From positions 276,951 to 340,950 of the forward strand of contig NW_003134346.1 of assembly GCF_000003605.2 (NCBI RefSeq): 64,000 nt of DNA, written 5' to 3'. The DNA is from Saccoglossus kowalevskii (Eukaryota > Hemichordata > Enteropneusta > Harrimaniidae). Numbering within the stretch: the first letter of the stretch is position 1; the number at the start of each line of letters is the position of its first letter. Below the pieces are notes generated by a model, which saw only the letters and a list, made by a program, of their open reading frames with translations, was not told the DNA's origin and ran no database searches. This document shows positions 24,301-38,040 of this stretch, in pieces. The translations under genes were made by a program, and so were the position numbers.

Positions 24301-27300
24301 AGCTATGCATCGTGCATTGTAGATATGACATGCGTATATTCATGTTTAAATATGATCATTCAAATATTTGAAAATTTTATGTTTTTTTTTTCTTTTTTAA
24401 ATTGTAAACATTATTTATTGCGGCAACGCATCATTTCACTGTCAATGTCAAGTGTACTTTTATATGGCCGAACAATAGCCGCGAAGCAGGCGTACATCAT
24501 CCATTTGCCACGAACGCACACACGGCCATCAAGATATAATTATATCTGCAGTGCTCCATTATCAGCCAGGTGTTTCCGTATATGAAAAAACGGAAGGTCT
24601 AGCCAGGATGACGGTTACGGTGGACTAATAATGTAAATTGTACGTTCATTCCATAAGAGAAAGATTGAGCCTAGTCTGTTTACGTAGGTGGCACTTTTTT
24701 CTTATCTGAGCTAATTTGTAAACCTCGAAGCCGAGATTCTAGGTACCGATAAACGAGGACATACTGTGAAGTTAGGAAATGCGGTCGAGCTAGTTGGAGA
24801 TTTCTTTCTAGTAAGTGATGTTTTAATATTTGAATTTTCACGAGTTTTCCATTTTTACGACCGTAAGCTTGGATCACCTGCGTTTTCTACTATTTACTTT
24901 ACTGGGGAATCGGTTATTGAATGTTGGCTGATTTGTTAAATAGACCATTTTAAAGTTTGTGTCACGTATCGTAATCTGTTTGATGACTTCAGACGGTTGT
25001 AGGCTCGTCCGATTTTGATTCACGTAATCAGACAACATTACGCGGTATCGCGCTACCAACAGTCAAACAAATCGAGCATTTTTCAGTGAAGATCACTGTC
25101 GTGTTCATTTGCTTACAAGTTTCATCTATTCGAGCTCGCTACGAATAATGATTAGTTATTTTTCTTGAAAAATACAAACATAACCCCCTTCTCTAACATG
25201 ATAGTCACATGCTGACCGCTTCGAAATAAAACAATATATTTAAATAAATGTTGTGCCGGAAGTCTGGAGCCAGTCACGGTTCGAGGGTTTTCTATTGTCT
25301 GGCGTGCACGGAGTGCAATTCCACATCTAATGTGAGTGATTTTTTAATAAATACGTCTCAAAGAAAGGAAATAAATCTTTCCTGGCTGAATATCTCCATG
25401 TTTTGCATGATGGTGGGGGAAGTCTACAGGAGGGCTATAGTTCGCGATCACCAAACAGTAAAATATGTATTCTCCACTGATTCACCAACAATCTAATAAT
25501 TCGGCCACGTTCGAATGCTACATACCACTAAAATGTGATCCTGGCACTTCTTTAGAACCCCAAAACGGAAATGTCAACATCTTATAATATAACAAATGTT
25601 CAAGATTCAGTGTACTGTTTTTATATTACTCGTAAAATGGCAGCAAAATCATCGCACCGCGAGTTTTTAAAATAGCCACATAAACAACGCGTGTACAATA
25701 CACGTACTGCGTGACTACAACACTATAAAAATACCGATTTACACAGTATATGCACATCGACAGTCGATTACTACACCAACTACCAAACTACCAACAATTA
25801 TATTTTCAAAGCTACTCTTTTAAACATTACGCTCACCTCAATCTCTTTGCCTTGATTTGCTGGAACCATAATTTGTTAAACGGTGGTGTTTTTAAAACAA
25901 CCAAACACAAAATGTACAATGGAGCCTGAATTCGATTACTTGAAATCCACAAACTGGATGATCCTCGCCAGTCTGGTTCTCCATATCAAAAAAGTCTTGT
26001 AATATAAATCCAATGACGGTGAAATACTAGTTAAGCTTGGAGAAGGCGTAGCGTTGCTTGCAAGCCAAATATTTCTGTTGAAATTAGCCATAGGTTTGCA
26101 AAACACTTCTTAGTCCACATGTATTTTGGTGAATTGAACCACTATGTTATTCGAAAATTTGAACTTCATATCCTCGCTATTACATCAAATAAAATGATGA
26201 TGTCCATCGTCTTGAATGAACTAGAGAATGGGCCAGTAACAAACACATAACAACACTCAGAGCAACGAGACATAATTCGTAATTGTGATATTAATGTTGT
26301 AAACTGTTCATCGCTTCATCAAATATGTTTGTTAAAATTTCCACTGATTTTTGTTCCAACCAACCATCTCCCATACATAGAAATCATTTCTTACACAATT
26401 TGTGTTCTACTCGTAAAAATGTTACCATTAATTTTTAGAGTATATGAAAGATGCGTAAAAATACGTATGAGCGTATTGGGTGGGGAAATTATCTGGTCAC
26501 GTAATTAATATATATTAATATTTACTACTATGTGAATATTATACACACGAATGCAGATTTGTATAAACTATTAGCTGGCCTCGTGACCTCATAATGTATT
26601 TACATATTCAATTCCCAGAAAAATATTAGAAGATATATAGACACAACTTCACTACCAACAGAATATTGTGCATAAGGATGAAGAGATTTAGATAAACTAT
26701 TAGCTAGTCATGTGATCTCATTTTTGTATATACACATACAAATGCAATATATACATAATTACTTACTATAAAGTGGATTTTTATAATAGTTATGCACAAT
26801 TTTGAATTACTATGTCATATTTATGAGAACGTAGTCCATATTTGTTCACAACTTTGAGAATAAGCCAGCAAGAGGGTATATTTCATAAAATATAATTACT
26901 GGCACGCAAATTGTGTAGGTTTCACGCTAACCAGAAACATGATTGTCAGGGCTACTATAATATTCAAAAGCTAATCATCCGTGAATTTGTGGCTGTGATT
27001 TGAGATTCTGTGGTGATACAATGGTGATGCAGTTGGTTCAACATATCACCTCACGATCTCTCGGGAGAGTATTGTTAGACATGTTGAATGGTGGGAGAGG
27101 GGTTGAATATTTTAAATAAAAATGGGTTATTTGAGAATACAGCAAAATGTAACAGGCCACTGGGCGATTTTATGTGACATGATTGCTTGTGTGTGATTGT
27201 TACACAAAGGCTATATAAAATCCTTATCATGTTTTTTACGTGGTATATATTTAAATATATTAAAATTGCGATGTCAGCGTGTTCTCGTTGTTTTAACTGT

Positions 27301-27943
27301 CACACTATTTTGTCGTGGACAATGTTACTTTCTATTATATTTTGATATATATTCCCTCGTGCAATTAATATTCAAACGATTCTTGCCACTGTTCGTCACT
27401 TAGCTGTTATACATGGGGGTAATTTTGGAAATTATCTCACTCCTTTTCACCAATGCTAAAAGTGCCGTCAGTGATATGAGAGTATTCTAGAAATGAACAT
27501 ATTCAAATTTACAAATTTAATTTGAAAGAAATCTGAGAATATTTAGCATTCAGTAATTAGAATCAATTTGGAGCCATTCGAAAAATGAAATTCGAATGTA
27601 TGTTCAACAGCACCCACTACATGCTCTGGGCTGACGTTAAATCTAGTGTTCTTTTTGTGTTTTTCGTGGCCGTCGTTATCCTGATTGCCTTCTCACACAG
27701 TGGGACAATATGAAAGTGGCAGCTTATACCAGAAAAACGTCTATCATTACGTATATCATGCAGATTGATATTGCATTGTCTGCCATAATTATGCAAATAT
27801 GGTAAATACTTTATTCTAAAGTTTAGTGTTCATTTGTTATTTGTAGCATAAGTTGCATTGCTATAGTTGATAGATGTTGTGCACACCATTGTAGCACATT
27901 CAGCAACTAAGATACGAACACATTAAAAACAACATTGTGAAAC
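21377..27943. other. Gene-free unique sequence
   Basis: This is a long stretch without a recognisable gene, RNA or repeat family. Small open frames such as 24295-24585 (plus) and 25248-25496 (plus) have no domain features, and no splice-site chain was seen. The part from 26,400 to 27,400 is especially AT-rich. Confidence 0.5.
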
Positions 27944-28082
27944 TTAAAGCTGGCAGTCGTCACCTATGCCTGCGTCACATAGCCATAGCGTGTCATTGCT
28001 TACAAACAAGTATTTGAGCATTTGTGTTCTTGCTTGTGACTCAATTCCCGAGGGTGCGCAGGTGGAAACCCTTCCGCTTTAA
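27944..28082 (-). mobile_element. TTAA/GTCGTC miniature element family 1, copy C
   Basis: TTAA at both ends, left end TTAAAGCTGGCAGTCGTCACC. The inside matches the reverse complement of the copies at 33.8 and 36.3 kb, including GCCATAGCGTGTCATTG, TTACAAACAAG and GACTCAATTCCCG. It is the shortest and most diverged of the three copies (139 bp). No coding capacity. TTAA ends suggest piggyBac- or Kolobok-type mobilisation. Confidence 0.8.
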
Positions 28083-29585
28083 ACAGCTACGAAATGCTGG
28101 ATCAAAATCGAGTGAAGAATACGCCTTGAACTACTTTCTGGATGCTGATGGGTCTTGGTAGCATTGAAATTCATATTAATTGTTCAACTCTCAATATTGA
28201 TGTGAAAATGAATTGGAATGCCAACATGGAAATGCCTTTATTTTGAAGATATTATAAATGGCATTTTCATTGCAAAATAATTAAAATAAGTTCGTTTCGC
28301 AAAGAACTTTTGTTCGTATCTATTCAACTGATACCAAGTAAAAGTACAAATACAGCTATGTAACTACCACCATAATCCAACCTCAATATTACGCTGACTT
28401 AGGTAATTTGTCAATGAATATTATATGAGCTGACTTAAACTTTATCAACAATTGAACATATCTATTCTCACAAGTGAAGCCATGGAAATACATACTTGAC
28501 CATGCTAGAACATATACAACGCTGAGTCATATTCGTGATATGCTCTCACGAGATGTTCGTGCAGATGAGACGCATTGATGTTTGAACTGCTGGCAAATGT
28601 CAGTTGTCTATGAACTATGAAGCCTACCAAGAGCTGTCTAGAAATCTCCCATAACCACAATTTTAAAATACTTTTTGTGCCGAACAAAAACAAATTATTA
28701 ACATTTACCATTGTTGTATTCATTCTCCGTTCCAAATTAACAACATTTGACCCAAATTGGATCTACTTTGCGTGTTTACCTATAAAATTAATTTAAAATA
28801 ATTAATTTAGCCAAATATCAACATACGAGTATATTATATGACTGGCTATTATTAATTGCTGTTGTTTTAGTATTTATTGAATTATTCTGATTTTAATGAC
28901 AGAAATCATGATTTATTAAGCTTTTTTTCAAATTTCGCATCAGTTTTGAAAATTATGAAATTTATCTAAGTAATTAGGCTACTTGCATAGATTAATTAAC
29001 AAAGGTTGTTTATTACATATGCAATAAACAGTGTTTATGACTCAAATTCCGTTTTTTTCGCGCGTTAATTGATACAACTTGAAGCAATTTTAGTGCCATC
29101 TTTGTTTTAATCAGGCAGTTTAACTTGTGGCAGTCTTTGGATTTGTTTTAACAACGATCTTCACATTAGTATAATGGATCCCGGTTACTCGACTCGATGT
29201 AGGGGTACAAAAGACGAGCAAACACCGATACTTCACTAGATACAAAAACGAAACAAGAAGTTCAAGATGGACATTCTACCACGGTCTTCGCCAGTTTTAT
29301 GTCGATGCGTCGTCTCAACCTCCGACGTCAAACACCGCAATTTAATTTACATTACGACCGCAGTAATCTAATTAATTTTACCACAACAAAAAATGTACCA
29401 TGTTGGCTATAGTTTACCTCCTGGTTTGGCAAAGAACTCAGACAGTCACAAAAATCGCCACCGTAATACAGGATGTAAAAGATCTGAAACAAACTGTACA
29501 AAATCAACGTAATGAGAAAACAACACACACACACACACACCATGGCGACCCCATAGCGACTAATCAAGAATGATCGCCGAGCGCC
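28083..29585. other. Gene-free sequence left of the DIRS-like element
   Basis: No gene was recognised. A CA repeat (29522-29540) lies just upstream of the gag-like segment. The left terminal repeat of the DIRS-like element should lie somewhere here if it survives, but I could not identify it. Confidence 0.45.
29522..29540. repeat. CA microsatellite
   Basis: About nine uninterrupted CA units just before the gag-like segment of the DIRS-like element. Confidence 0.9.
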
Positions 29586-32510
29586 ATGCAGTGGATTGCG
29601 CGGATACCAACTACAGGGCAGTCTGCAAGTACAACTGTACAGCGTTCGAAATTCGATGTAACCTCCCACGATTTGCCAAAGATTGTACTTGTCTCTCCTT
29701 CTATAGGAAATCAAATTATCGAAGGTATATACGTTAATATAGCTGCTCTGTTGATTCACACAAATGAAGGATTGGACAGTAAATCAATTATGAACCTGTC
29801 CTGGAATGAGATTAAAGATAAAAGACAATCTTGATACACGATTGAATAAATTGTTGACTCTCAGAGAATATTTAATAGCCGTTGATAAATCCAAGTCTAC
29901 AACTTACGGGGTATATCCACATAGAAAGAAGAGTTTGATACTGTCATGCAAACATACTACACATGGCAAACAGTTTTGGTGGAAGTCAGTTAGCCACCAG
30001 AGCAGCAACTTGGCTCCAGGGAAGAGATGTTAAAATGGGTTGGTCTATCAGAGAAAATTATATTTTTATAAGCCTTATTGGTGAAATGTGATGGTAATAG
30101 ATGGTCTGGTTGAAGGGGCAAGAGGAAGGAGGAGGCTGCAGAGACAATGGAGTGATGGTTTGAAGGAATGGAGTGGGAGAGTATGGCTGAGGTGCGATGA
30201 TGACTGGTGAGGGAGATTTTATGGCGAAGAAAAGTGCATGAGTGGTGCACTCACAACCGACAAGGCTAAGGAACGGACTGTGAAGAAAATCATCCAGCAG
30301 TCTCAAGTAAAGACCAAATTTTCATCAACACAGTGACTACCATATGTAGCAAGTACGCTGATTATTGTTGATTAGAAAACATTTAGCCCAACATTCTTAT
30401 GCAACCTTTAATGCGCATCTTTGTGAAGAGCCCCGTTCTAGTTTCATGACCGGAATTATTGACGCTTCCTCTGTGGCTTTTGACTGAAATAAAAATTTGT
30501 CTTCCAGGAATGACCCATAGGCAATGAAATTGTTGTTAAATGCAGAAATATACAAGGGTTATTTGTTAGGGCCTTTTGATTCCTCGCTTTTTCCCATTTA
30601 TTGAACTAGCCTACGGGGATTAGTAGTAGGAATTTACTCCAAGAAGAAAAGACTGATTATGTACTTATCTGCACCGCGCGGTAAACCAGAAGTCCCAAGC
30701 CTCAATGATTTAATCGACAAAGAATTGGTTTCACTGTCATAAAGTCGGTGATGCTACACATGTGCAAATTCCGCAAATGCATTTGAGCAGGTCCCCATGC
30801 ATCCTTCAATCTGGCATTTGCGTGGAGTCAAATGGGAAAGGAAATATTAGAGTGTTGTTTAAGGGTGCAGATCTATACCTAAAATATTTGATATGCTTTC
30901 ACAGATCGTTTGCTGAATCGCAACGAACAAGTACCAGGTGAATTTCATTATACATCTTTCGGATGATTTTTTAATAATTGAAAGTGACGTAGATGGATTA
31001 TGATAATGATTTGTGCTTCCTTAAATATCACATTAGCACATTATAAAACAATAGGCCATGCATAGGAATTGGAAATTATATGGATTATCATTAACTCCAG
31101 AGCCATTCTAGCACATTTACAACAATATAGAAAGAATAATTAGCAAGATAACAGAGGTCACAACCAAGAAATTAATTACTAAATTAGAATTGCTTTGTTT
31201 ACTGGGTGCTCTCAGTTTTACAGTTAGAATCATACTGCCCTGAAGGTCTTTCATTTCTTATTTGCTGCAGCTAACATCGTGAGTTTGTAAACTCTATCGC
31301 CATATGACTTTGAACAATAACTGTTTTCTAGTTCTTAATATGTGGGGAAATGTTTATGCAAATGTGTAATGGGGTTAAGGTTAATGATTTTGCGAAGCCT
31401 AGCCAAATGAACTAAACATGGCTTTGCTTGAGTTGTACCTCATTGTAATGACAACAATTCATAGAGTAAAGGTTGGTCAAAACAGTGAATTAGATTGTAA
31501 CAATTACCCAGAAGGGACGAGGATCAACTCGATGTCATATTATCATTAGTCTCATGCAGCGGCTAACCCTGACTGCAACTGCCAAGAAACCAAACTTCAT
31601 TGTCATGATAGAATATCTTCCGGGAATTCAGAATAACATCGTTGATGCGCTATCACGTTTTAAATTACAGAGATTCCAGGCTCTTGGCGCCACATGCAAA
31701 ATATTGGAAAAAAAACCAGTCCATAGTACTCCAAAGTGATCAATGTTTAACAAAGGAGACAGACATACTGTGTAAGTCAGTGGTGGCAAACAAAGCAAGC
31801 CTACAATCATGGTAGACTTAAGCAAGTTATTAGGTTTGCAACTATGGATAATCAATCCTACAATATCAGTCATACCGCCTTTATCAGAAAACTTACTATC
31901 ACTCTATTGTCTTATCAAGGGTACGTTTTGCATAATTAAAGGTGGTTTTTCCAAACCCTATAGTGTCATCAAATGCAAAATCACTATTCCTTCTCAATCT
32001 GCTTCTGGAAGCTATGCAATGGATCTAGGACACCAAGGTAATAATAGACTACCAATCACAGCTGCAATAGAATCACTATGTGCATTTCTAGAAAACATCA
32101 TTCATAGATAGTCTGATGCGAGCAGTTATTTTGGTAGCATTTTTGGCTTTTTGAGATGTGGGGAATTCCCACGGAGCATTGTGTTCATTAGCCTTATTTA
32201 TGTATAGATGACCTCAGATTTCAGGGGCATAACTGCGCTTCTCTTAGACTGAAGGTATTAAAGACAGATCAGTTTCGAAAAGACTAAACTCACCATTTAT
32301 TTAAAAAATCCACGGATTTGTCTATTTGGTGTATTAGACAAATATGTCCGGTCTGTAAAAATATCTTTCGGAGCCACTGGATCCACTTTCTGTTGTAGAA
32401 GGCAATGTTCCATTAACTCTTGCTAATTGTTTACTTTGTAACCTCTTCAGTGACCAGTATCTCATTAACAGCCTAGCTGATGTTGTTCAAGCTAACTTCA
32501 CGTAGGTACA
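29586..32510 (+). mobile_element. DIRS/Ngaro-like tyrosine-recombinase retroelement, broken
   Basis: The order of recognisable parts is that of DIRS-type retroelements. A gag-like segment lies at about 29586-30035. Reverse transcriptase motifs follow from about 30560, with GPFDS near 30570, LSAPRG near 30668 and the catalytic DDFL near 30962. An RNase H end with a PG-N-DALSRF pattern lies near 31620-31670. Tyrosine-recombinase motifs, including GFLRCGE, lie near 32140-32165, with further weak recombinase similarity to about 32510. No DDE integrase is seen, which separates it from gypsy or copia elements. In life such elements copy through RNA and insert by recombinase. This copy is an old fossil with many breaks (at least about ten), and its terminal repeats were not found. 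A LINE-like fragment sits between the gag and RT parts. Confidence 0.8.
30085..30260 (+). mobile_element. LINE ORF2 C-terminal fragment inside the DIRS-like element
   Basis: One reading frame contains EGARGRRRLQRQWSDGLKEW. This is close to the conserved tail of many non-LTR retrotransposon reverse transcriptases, whose pattern is RGR-x-R-x-x-W-x-D-x-I-K-x-W, usually just before the end of the protein. The frame closes about 14 residues after this tail, within a further open tail of low similarity. It lies between gag-like and RT-like parts of the DIRS-like element, so it is probably a 5'-truncated LINE inserted there. The insertion boundaries and a poly(A) tail are not clear. The clade cannot be told from so short a piece. 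Confidence 0.45.
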
Positions 32511-33805
32511 GCCCAGTTTTAATGTACAATACGAAACTGAAATCAAAATGCTAATTAATTATACTATTATTATTTCTGATCTTTCTCTCAAAATGTTCCA
32601 TAATTGATTTCCATATCTATATGTTTAGAAAGGAATGTAATCATATTAACTGATATCCATGTATATATTGTGCAGCATACCAACAAAAAGGTATTTTAAA
32701 TTAAGTAATAGAATGCAAAAAAGAGTTTTAAGATTGCGATTTTTTGTTGTTTTCATAAATTGCTCAAATAAAAACTTTTTGCAATGTCTTCGCTACAACT
32801 GAACTCTTATGTGTTCTGTGCCCAAAATAAATACCATATCTGCAGAAATGTATCCTGAAACATTCATAATATGACGGTTTGTTATTGAAATGTCTTATAA
32901 AACGACATGGTGACACTTGCCTGGAATAAACATCGCCTAATTTGAATATGGCATATAGATTAGTAAAACATGTTTTGAAATATTTGTTATATTACTTCCA
33001 TCGTGCATTTAATGATGAGATGCACTTTTTTATTCACTTTTTGGGAGAGTACACATCAAAACTATTAAGTTGCATTTTAACTCTTATTTCCATAAATTGA
33101 CACAAATAATTCTTATATTGAAGAATGGTAATTTGGGAGATTTTGTTTACAGCAAACTCAAGCACTTGCGATGAACCGCTCAACCGTAGAGCCATTACTT
33201 TCAATATTGCATATAGTAACTACTGATATTATAGTTACCTACTAAGAAAAAAATACATGGTTAATGGTATCGATTGACGTTGAGTGAAATGTATTAAAAC
33301 AACGCTGTTGATTTCACTAATTATTATAATTTCAATACGTACATTTAGTATATAAGTTGATACACGACGTTTTAAAAGGTTGCTTAAAAAGTGCGTAAGT
33401 TATAAACAAAATGGCGGATTGAGACACTGAAATTATAAAATACGTTTTCAGCTCTTTGCGCAACCAGTTGCTCCTTCCCATTGTGTGACAAATGAGCTAT
33501 AATACTTCACTGTTTATTTATGTTCGTTGTCTGTAATTATAATTCATCAGCTCATAAGTAACCTAATCCCAGTATGACGTCATTCATCTCTGCCGTACTC
33601 GCTCCCATCTGGTACACACACGTGACTGTTAAAAGGTTATAATCGCCGATAAAATAATATGAGCGTGAACTCTAATGATCTCATATCCGGTTACTTTCAT
33701 ATGATAACGTCATCTAAAGTAGCACACCTGAATATATGTCGAAATAAGATGGATTTTTACTTTAATAATAACTATATTTTTTTTTAGATGAGGCACAACT
33801 CTTAC
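32511..33805. other. Gene-free sequence right of the DIRS-like element
   Basis: No gene was recognised. It may hold the eroded right end of the DIRS-like element, but no terminal repeat was found. Confidence 0.4.
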
Positions 33806-33969
33806 TTAAAGTGGGAAGGTCGTCACCTGCGCACGCACGGGAATTGAGTCCTAGCGACGATAACAACACACACTAAAAACGCAAAGGTTCATGGGTAGAT
33901 GCTTGTTTGTAAACAATGACACGCTATGGCCATCTGGCGCATGCGCATATGACGACTTCCCCGCTTTAA
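33806..33969 (+). mobile_element. TTAA/GTCGTC miniature element family 1, copy A
   Basis: It begins TTAAAGTGGGAAGGTCGTC and ends, inverted, TTAAAGCGGGGAAGTCGTC, so the inverted ends are about 18 bases with few mismatches and TTAA outside. It is 164 bp. It shares long blocks with copy B at 36305-36476 (same strand) and copy C at 27944-28082 (opposite strand), such as GGGTAGATGCTTGTTTGTAA and TGGCGCATGCGCA. CpG-rich ends stand out against the AT-rich surroundings. Non-coding. Confidence 0.88.
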
Positions 33970-36304
33970 CTTGAGTAATACTTCATGAGAATATACATTG
34001 GAATAGTCTAGCCATACTGTTTACACCATTAATCATTTGACCTATGTGTATTTTGTAAACTCCAACATTAGTACCCCATAGTTACAATCATAAATTCATT
34101 TCCGTTCGCACATATTTACTTTCATTTTCAAGTGTGCTAGTACTATTTACCACATGTTGACGAGTACAAATAATCCACAGGCATAGCTTCGTGTGGCGAT
34201 ATGTTAAACACATACAACCAAGTACAGTTTATAATGAGCCGTCTTTCCTGCGTCCCTAAAAGCACTCTTAAGTGCCATATACATCTGCAAACGAACCATT
34301 AACGATCACTTTTTTAGATATTCTTATTTAATAATAAATTATTCAAAATAAATCTGTTAGAAGATTGATTTTGATATTTCATGTACCTAACGGCTAAGGC
34401 AATGCCCCGTTTTGTGAGGCATATCGTACCGTACGTACTCCAATCTGTTCGGTCTAAGATGAAAAGTTGTAATCCAGTGATTTCCGATAAAATAACACAA
34501 ACGCATTTTATTCTACAAATGATTTACCCTCACAAATATATATTTTGAAAATATCATTATCTATATTTTGGTAAAAAACTTTCATTGCAGAAGTGTACAT
34601 ATACTAACGTGTACTCAAACGAAATTGATAAAATCTATTGCTTTACACGAATATCCCGTAAGACAATAAAAAAAACGAAAGGATTATGTATTATGTGTGT
34701 TATTGTCATTATACCGTAATTTTAGTGTGCTTAGTGAGCAAGTTTCCAGACACCTAATCCCATACGTCGCCTCCTGACACACACATAACCGTGCGCAAAT
34801 TGGCTCTTCGTAATCTGTCATTTGAACCATATACTTAGATGCTCCATAAATCGCAAAACGCCACAGAAGTATGAAATAACCTGGGACCGATAAAACCTAA
34901 AGCTCACAATTTCAAGAAAGTTGATATTGTTTTATGTGAACATTGGTGACCAGCGCAATCCAATTATTTCTGAATATATTTATGTAGCCACGGTAATCTA
35001 GTAGCAGGTGTTATTCTAACGGATTTGAATATATGGCAAATAGTGGAATACAAGTTGTGACGACTGTGAGTGTAGTACACATTCATATAATTATAGATAG
35101 CAGAAATCGAACTCGTTAAACTATCTTTAAGTTAATTTATTTTAAATGCTGCGGCGAACAAAGGCACAAGTCTTTACTATTTGTGGAATTATTGCTATTA
35201 ACATGAATAGTCATGGATACAAAGAAAAGAAAGTGAAAGTGATATTTATTTACTTTACAAATTTTACGTGTTCGATGACAATACAGCTATTTCAATATTC
35301 GGTAATAGTTGTCCTAAGTAAGTATTTAAAAAAGCTAGACGTTTCGGGCAATAATGCTTATTCGATGGCAAAGAAAATGCTAACTTGTAATTGTAATTTG
35401 TATATGAATGGTTGAAAAGAACTGTGCATTCCACAACGAGCACACCACATCAAAACGGAACATGAGATTTATGCTAGCCTATCTAGTGAAAAACCTTGAA
35501 TACGAATAAAATATGATGGACAAATATTGCAATGACCTATATAAGAATAGAAAGTTCAAAAATAAATAATTTTCTTTCTTCTTACGTTTCTTTGTTGATT
35601 AATTAATTAATTAATTGATTGATTGATTGATAGATGTATTGATTGGTTCATTGATTGGTTCATTGATTGGGTCATTTAATAGTTTATTGATTGGTTTATT
35701 AATTGGTTTATTGATTTATTTTTTTAATTAATTGTTTTATTTAATTGGCATATTAATCCGTTTTCTATAGAATCATCATATTAACATTGAGTATATTTAA
35801 AAGTAGTGAATATCTATGAATTCCGGATATCGACTGTACTTCTATTCCACAAACAATCTGGACAAAATCGAAATGAACGTTAAAATACAGTATTTTTCTG
35901 AATTTAGAAATGAAATGAGTTTTCAGATGTGTGAAACAAGTATAATATATACGACGCACTATATATCAAAATTATTTAAAGCGTTGAATGTCATAACAGC
36001 AATAAAATAGTTGATTATACAACCAGTGGGTGGCCAACCCAAATAACAGAGGAGAGTGTATTCAATGCTGAAACATTGTCCCAGTCACCATGTAGCAGCA
36101 TATCGCATTTCTTTTGTCGTGACATGTTATACAAAACTATCAATGCATAACAATCCACTGCTATTTTTAGTTACGCGCTTTGAACTATGACGTTGCTAAT
36201 TGTACTACGGCGACCGGCCTTATAGGGGTCACTTGCACTTAAATATTGAGCCACAGCTGCGCAGTATTGGTTATAAACATCCGACAAGTTTATTCTCAAA
36301 TATG
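33970..36304. other. Gene-free sequence with ATTG/ATTA simple repeat
   Basis: No gene was recognised. A degenerate ATTG/ATTA/GGTTC simple repeat lies at about 35597-35760. The open frame at 35146-35415 (plus) is short and has no domain match. Confidence 0.5.
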
Positions 36305-36476
36305 TTCAAAGTGGGAGGGTCGTCACCTGCGAACGCGCATGAATTGAGTCTCAAGCGACGATAACAACAGACGCTAAAAATGCAAAGACTCATGGGTAGA
36401 CGCTTGTTTGTAAACAATATTAATGTCACTCTATGGCCATCTGGCGCATGCGCAGGTGACGATTCCCCCGCTTTAA
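36305..36476 (+). mobile_element. TTAA/GTCGTC miniature element family 1, copy B
   Basis: Same family and strand as copy A (33806-33969). The left end reads TTCAAAGTGGGAGGGTCGTC, so the left TTAA has one change; the right end is intact (CGCTTTAA). Internal blocks such as GGCCATCTGGCGCATGCGCA match copy A closely. It is 172 bp, slightly longer because of a small insertion near TAATATTAATGTC. Non-coding. Confidence 0.87.
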
Positions 36477-37848
36477 GCAACAGACCTTAGACGCAAATAT
36501 ACACCGAGATCTCGTTGAAAACGAGAGCTACGAGATTTGTTTTTGCTCCTCAAATGGTGTCCCATTCATTTCGGCCAGTTGGTTCAACTGCCCGCCTCCC
36601 CGCTGGCTCATGTGGCAATTGTTATTCAATTTTTCATTGCGTTGCATGTCTAACGTGTTTTTCTCTAGTGGCGTATATCACTAAACTATTTAAATTAATT
36701 CAAACGCCCTCAACGACATTTTCAGAATCCCGGTATTATACCTTTACGTTATGACTGTTGCGAAGAATAGAGTATAAGAAAATGGGATTAATGTAGGAAA
36801 CCTTCTCAGTATTTTCGTAAAATTAGCAAAAATGGTTTGGCATGAATTAATGTTTAAGCTAAACATTAGTTTACTGGTGTGAAAACTGCTGATACGTGCT
36901 ACGGAGCTATATTAAAAAAAAATATTTATCAATATGTCAATTTCAGATCTAAAAAAATTCCTGACAACAAAAACTACGCTACAAAATATTGTCTCGAAAA
37001 GTATTTGTTGGACGTCAACAATTTTCATTGTATGACATCAACAATATTTACATCAAGACGCAATTATGCACAATTCCATTTTTAACCAAGAACAGCATCT
37101 AGTGGATTTAGTGCCATTACAGATTTGTTGTGTGCATAATAATTATACAATCGTTTTGAACTTTGACATGTGTTCTGAAAAATCCAGAAATTCGTGCACA
37201 GGGTCCCCGTCGTAGGTTACAGTTACAGGGTCGCATTAAAGCGAAAGTAATTCATTTAGCAACGATAATTCTTTCATAATTTGTGTGAATCGTAATCACA
37301 GTTGCGATAAACATCGACGGCAAATAGTTTTTCTTTCCTATTCTATCTATTCATTTAGTAAATCAAGAATCTGTTTTGAAATATTAATCAGAATGCGAAT
37401 CGAAACTTTACCCGGCGCCAATAGCCTGATCGTTGACTTGTTTCCGGCCTCATTGTTATGTCCAAAACTCCACACGTATTAAAAGTAATAGAATTACCAA
37501 ACACAGTCATAATGATTTTGTAGAATTAATAATGACTATTATAATACATAATTTATGGGCATAACTAATTGGATTATACAGAGAATTGCAATTTGATATG
37601 CTTGAACTATTTATAGAATAGGAATTTAATTATTAATCAAAACGGTGACTTATCTAATGACCCCATTCATGCGAAGAGTGTTGCGGTAGTTCTCTTGTTT
37701 TGTATAATAACATACAGGTCTATCTTGTGAAATGTACACGACAATCTGGATGCATTATGCATAACATGTAAATGTAATACATGTTTTGTTTCTACAAAGA
37801 ACGGAGCCTCGATTTAACACAAATGCGGCGTTCCCCGCTGAGTTGATA
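36477..37848. other. Gene-free sequence
   Basis: No gene was recognised. Open frames are short, overlap on both strands and have no recognisable domain. Confidence 0.5.
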
Positions 37849-38040
37849 TCATTTCGCTGAGGTGATAACGAATGTGGAGAAGTTCGCTTTTTGCACACGT
37901 GCAGGTGCGAGACAATTAGTTGAGATCGTGTTTGCTTGCGGTGGATAGGAAATCTCACTTCCCGAAGACGGAACGATGTCCCCGTTGGCCAAATCAGACG
38001 CATCGTGAATCCCAGAACGGCAAACGCGCCGCCGTTTCAT
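37849..38040 (-). CDS. Small uncharacterised open frame in a GC-richer patch
   Basis: A 63-codon frame begins with an ATG at 38040 and ends at TGA (37849). It starts MKRRRVC, is rich in Ser and Pro, and has no membrane segment. The patch is noticeably GC-richer than its flanks and codon use looks less AT-driven, which is the only reason to list it. The open frame extends upstream of the ATG, but no good splice acceptor (pyrimidine run ending in AG) is seen before it and no clear donor follows. It could be a last exon of an unseen gene, a small protein, or chance. No family is recognised. Confidence 0.18.
   Translation of the reverse strand: MKRRRVCRSGIHDASDLANGDIVPSSGSEISYPPQANTISTNCLAPARVQKANFSTFVITSAK

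Noticed and set aside
29352-29759. 135-codon minus-strand frame, the longest in the window
   Set aside because: It overlaps the CA repeat and runs antisense to the gag-like segment of the DIRS-like element; no domain was seen.
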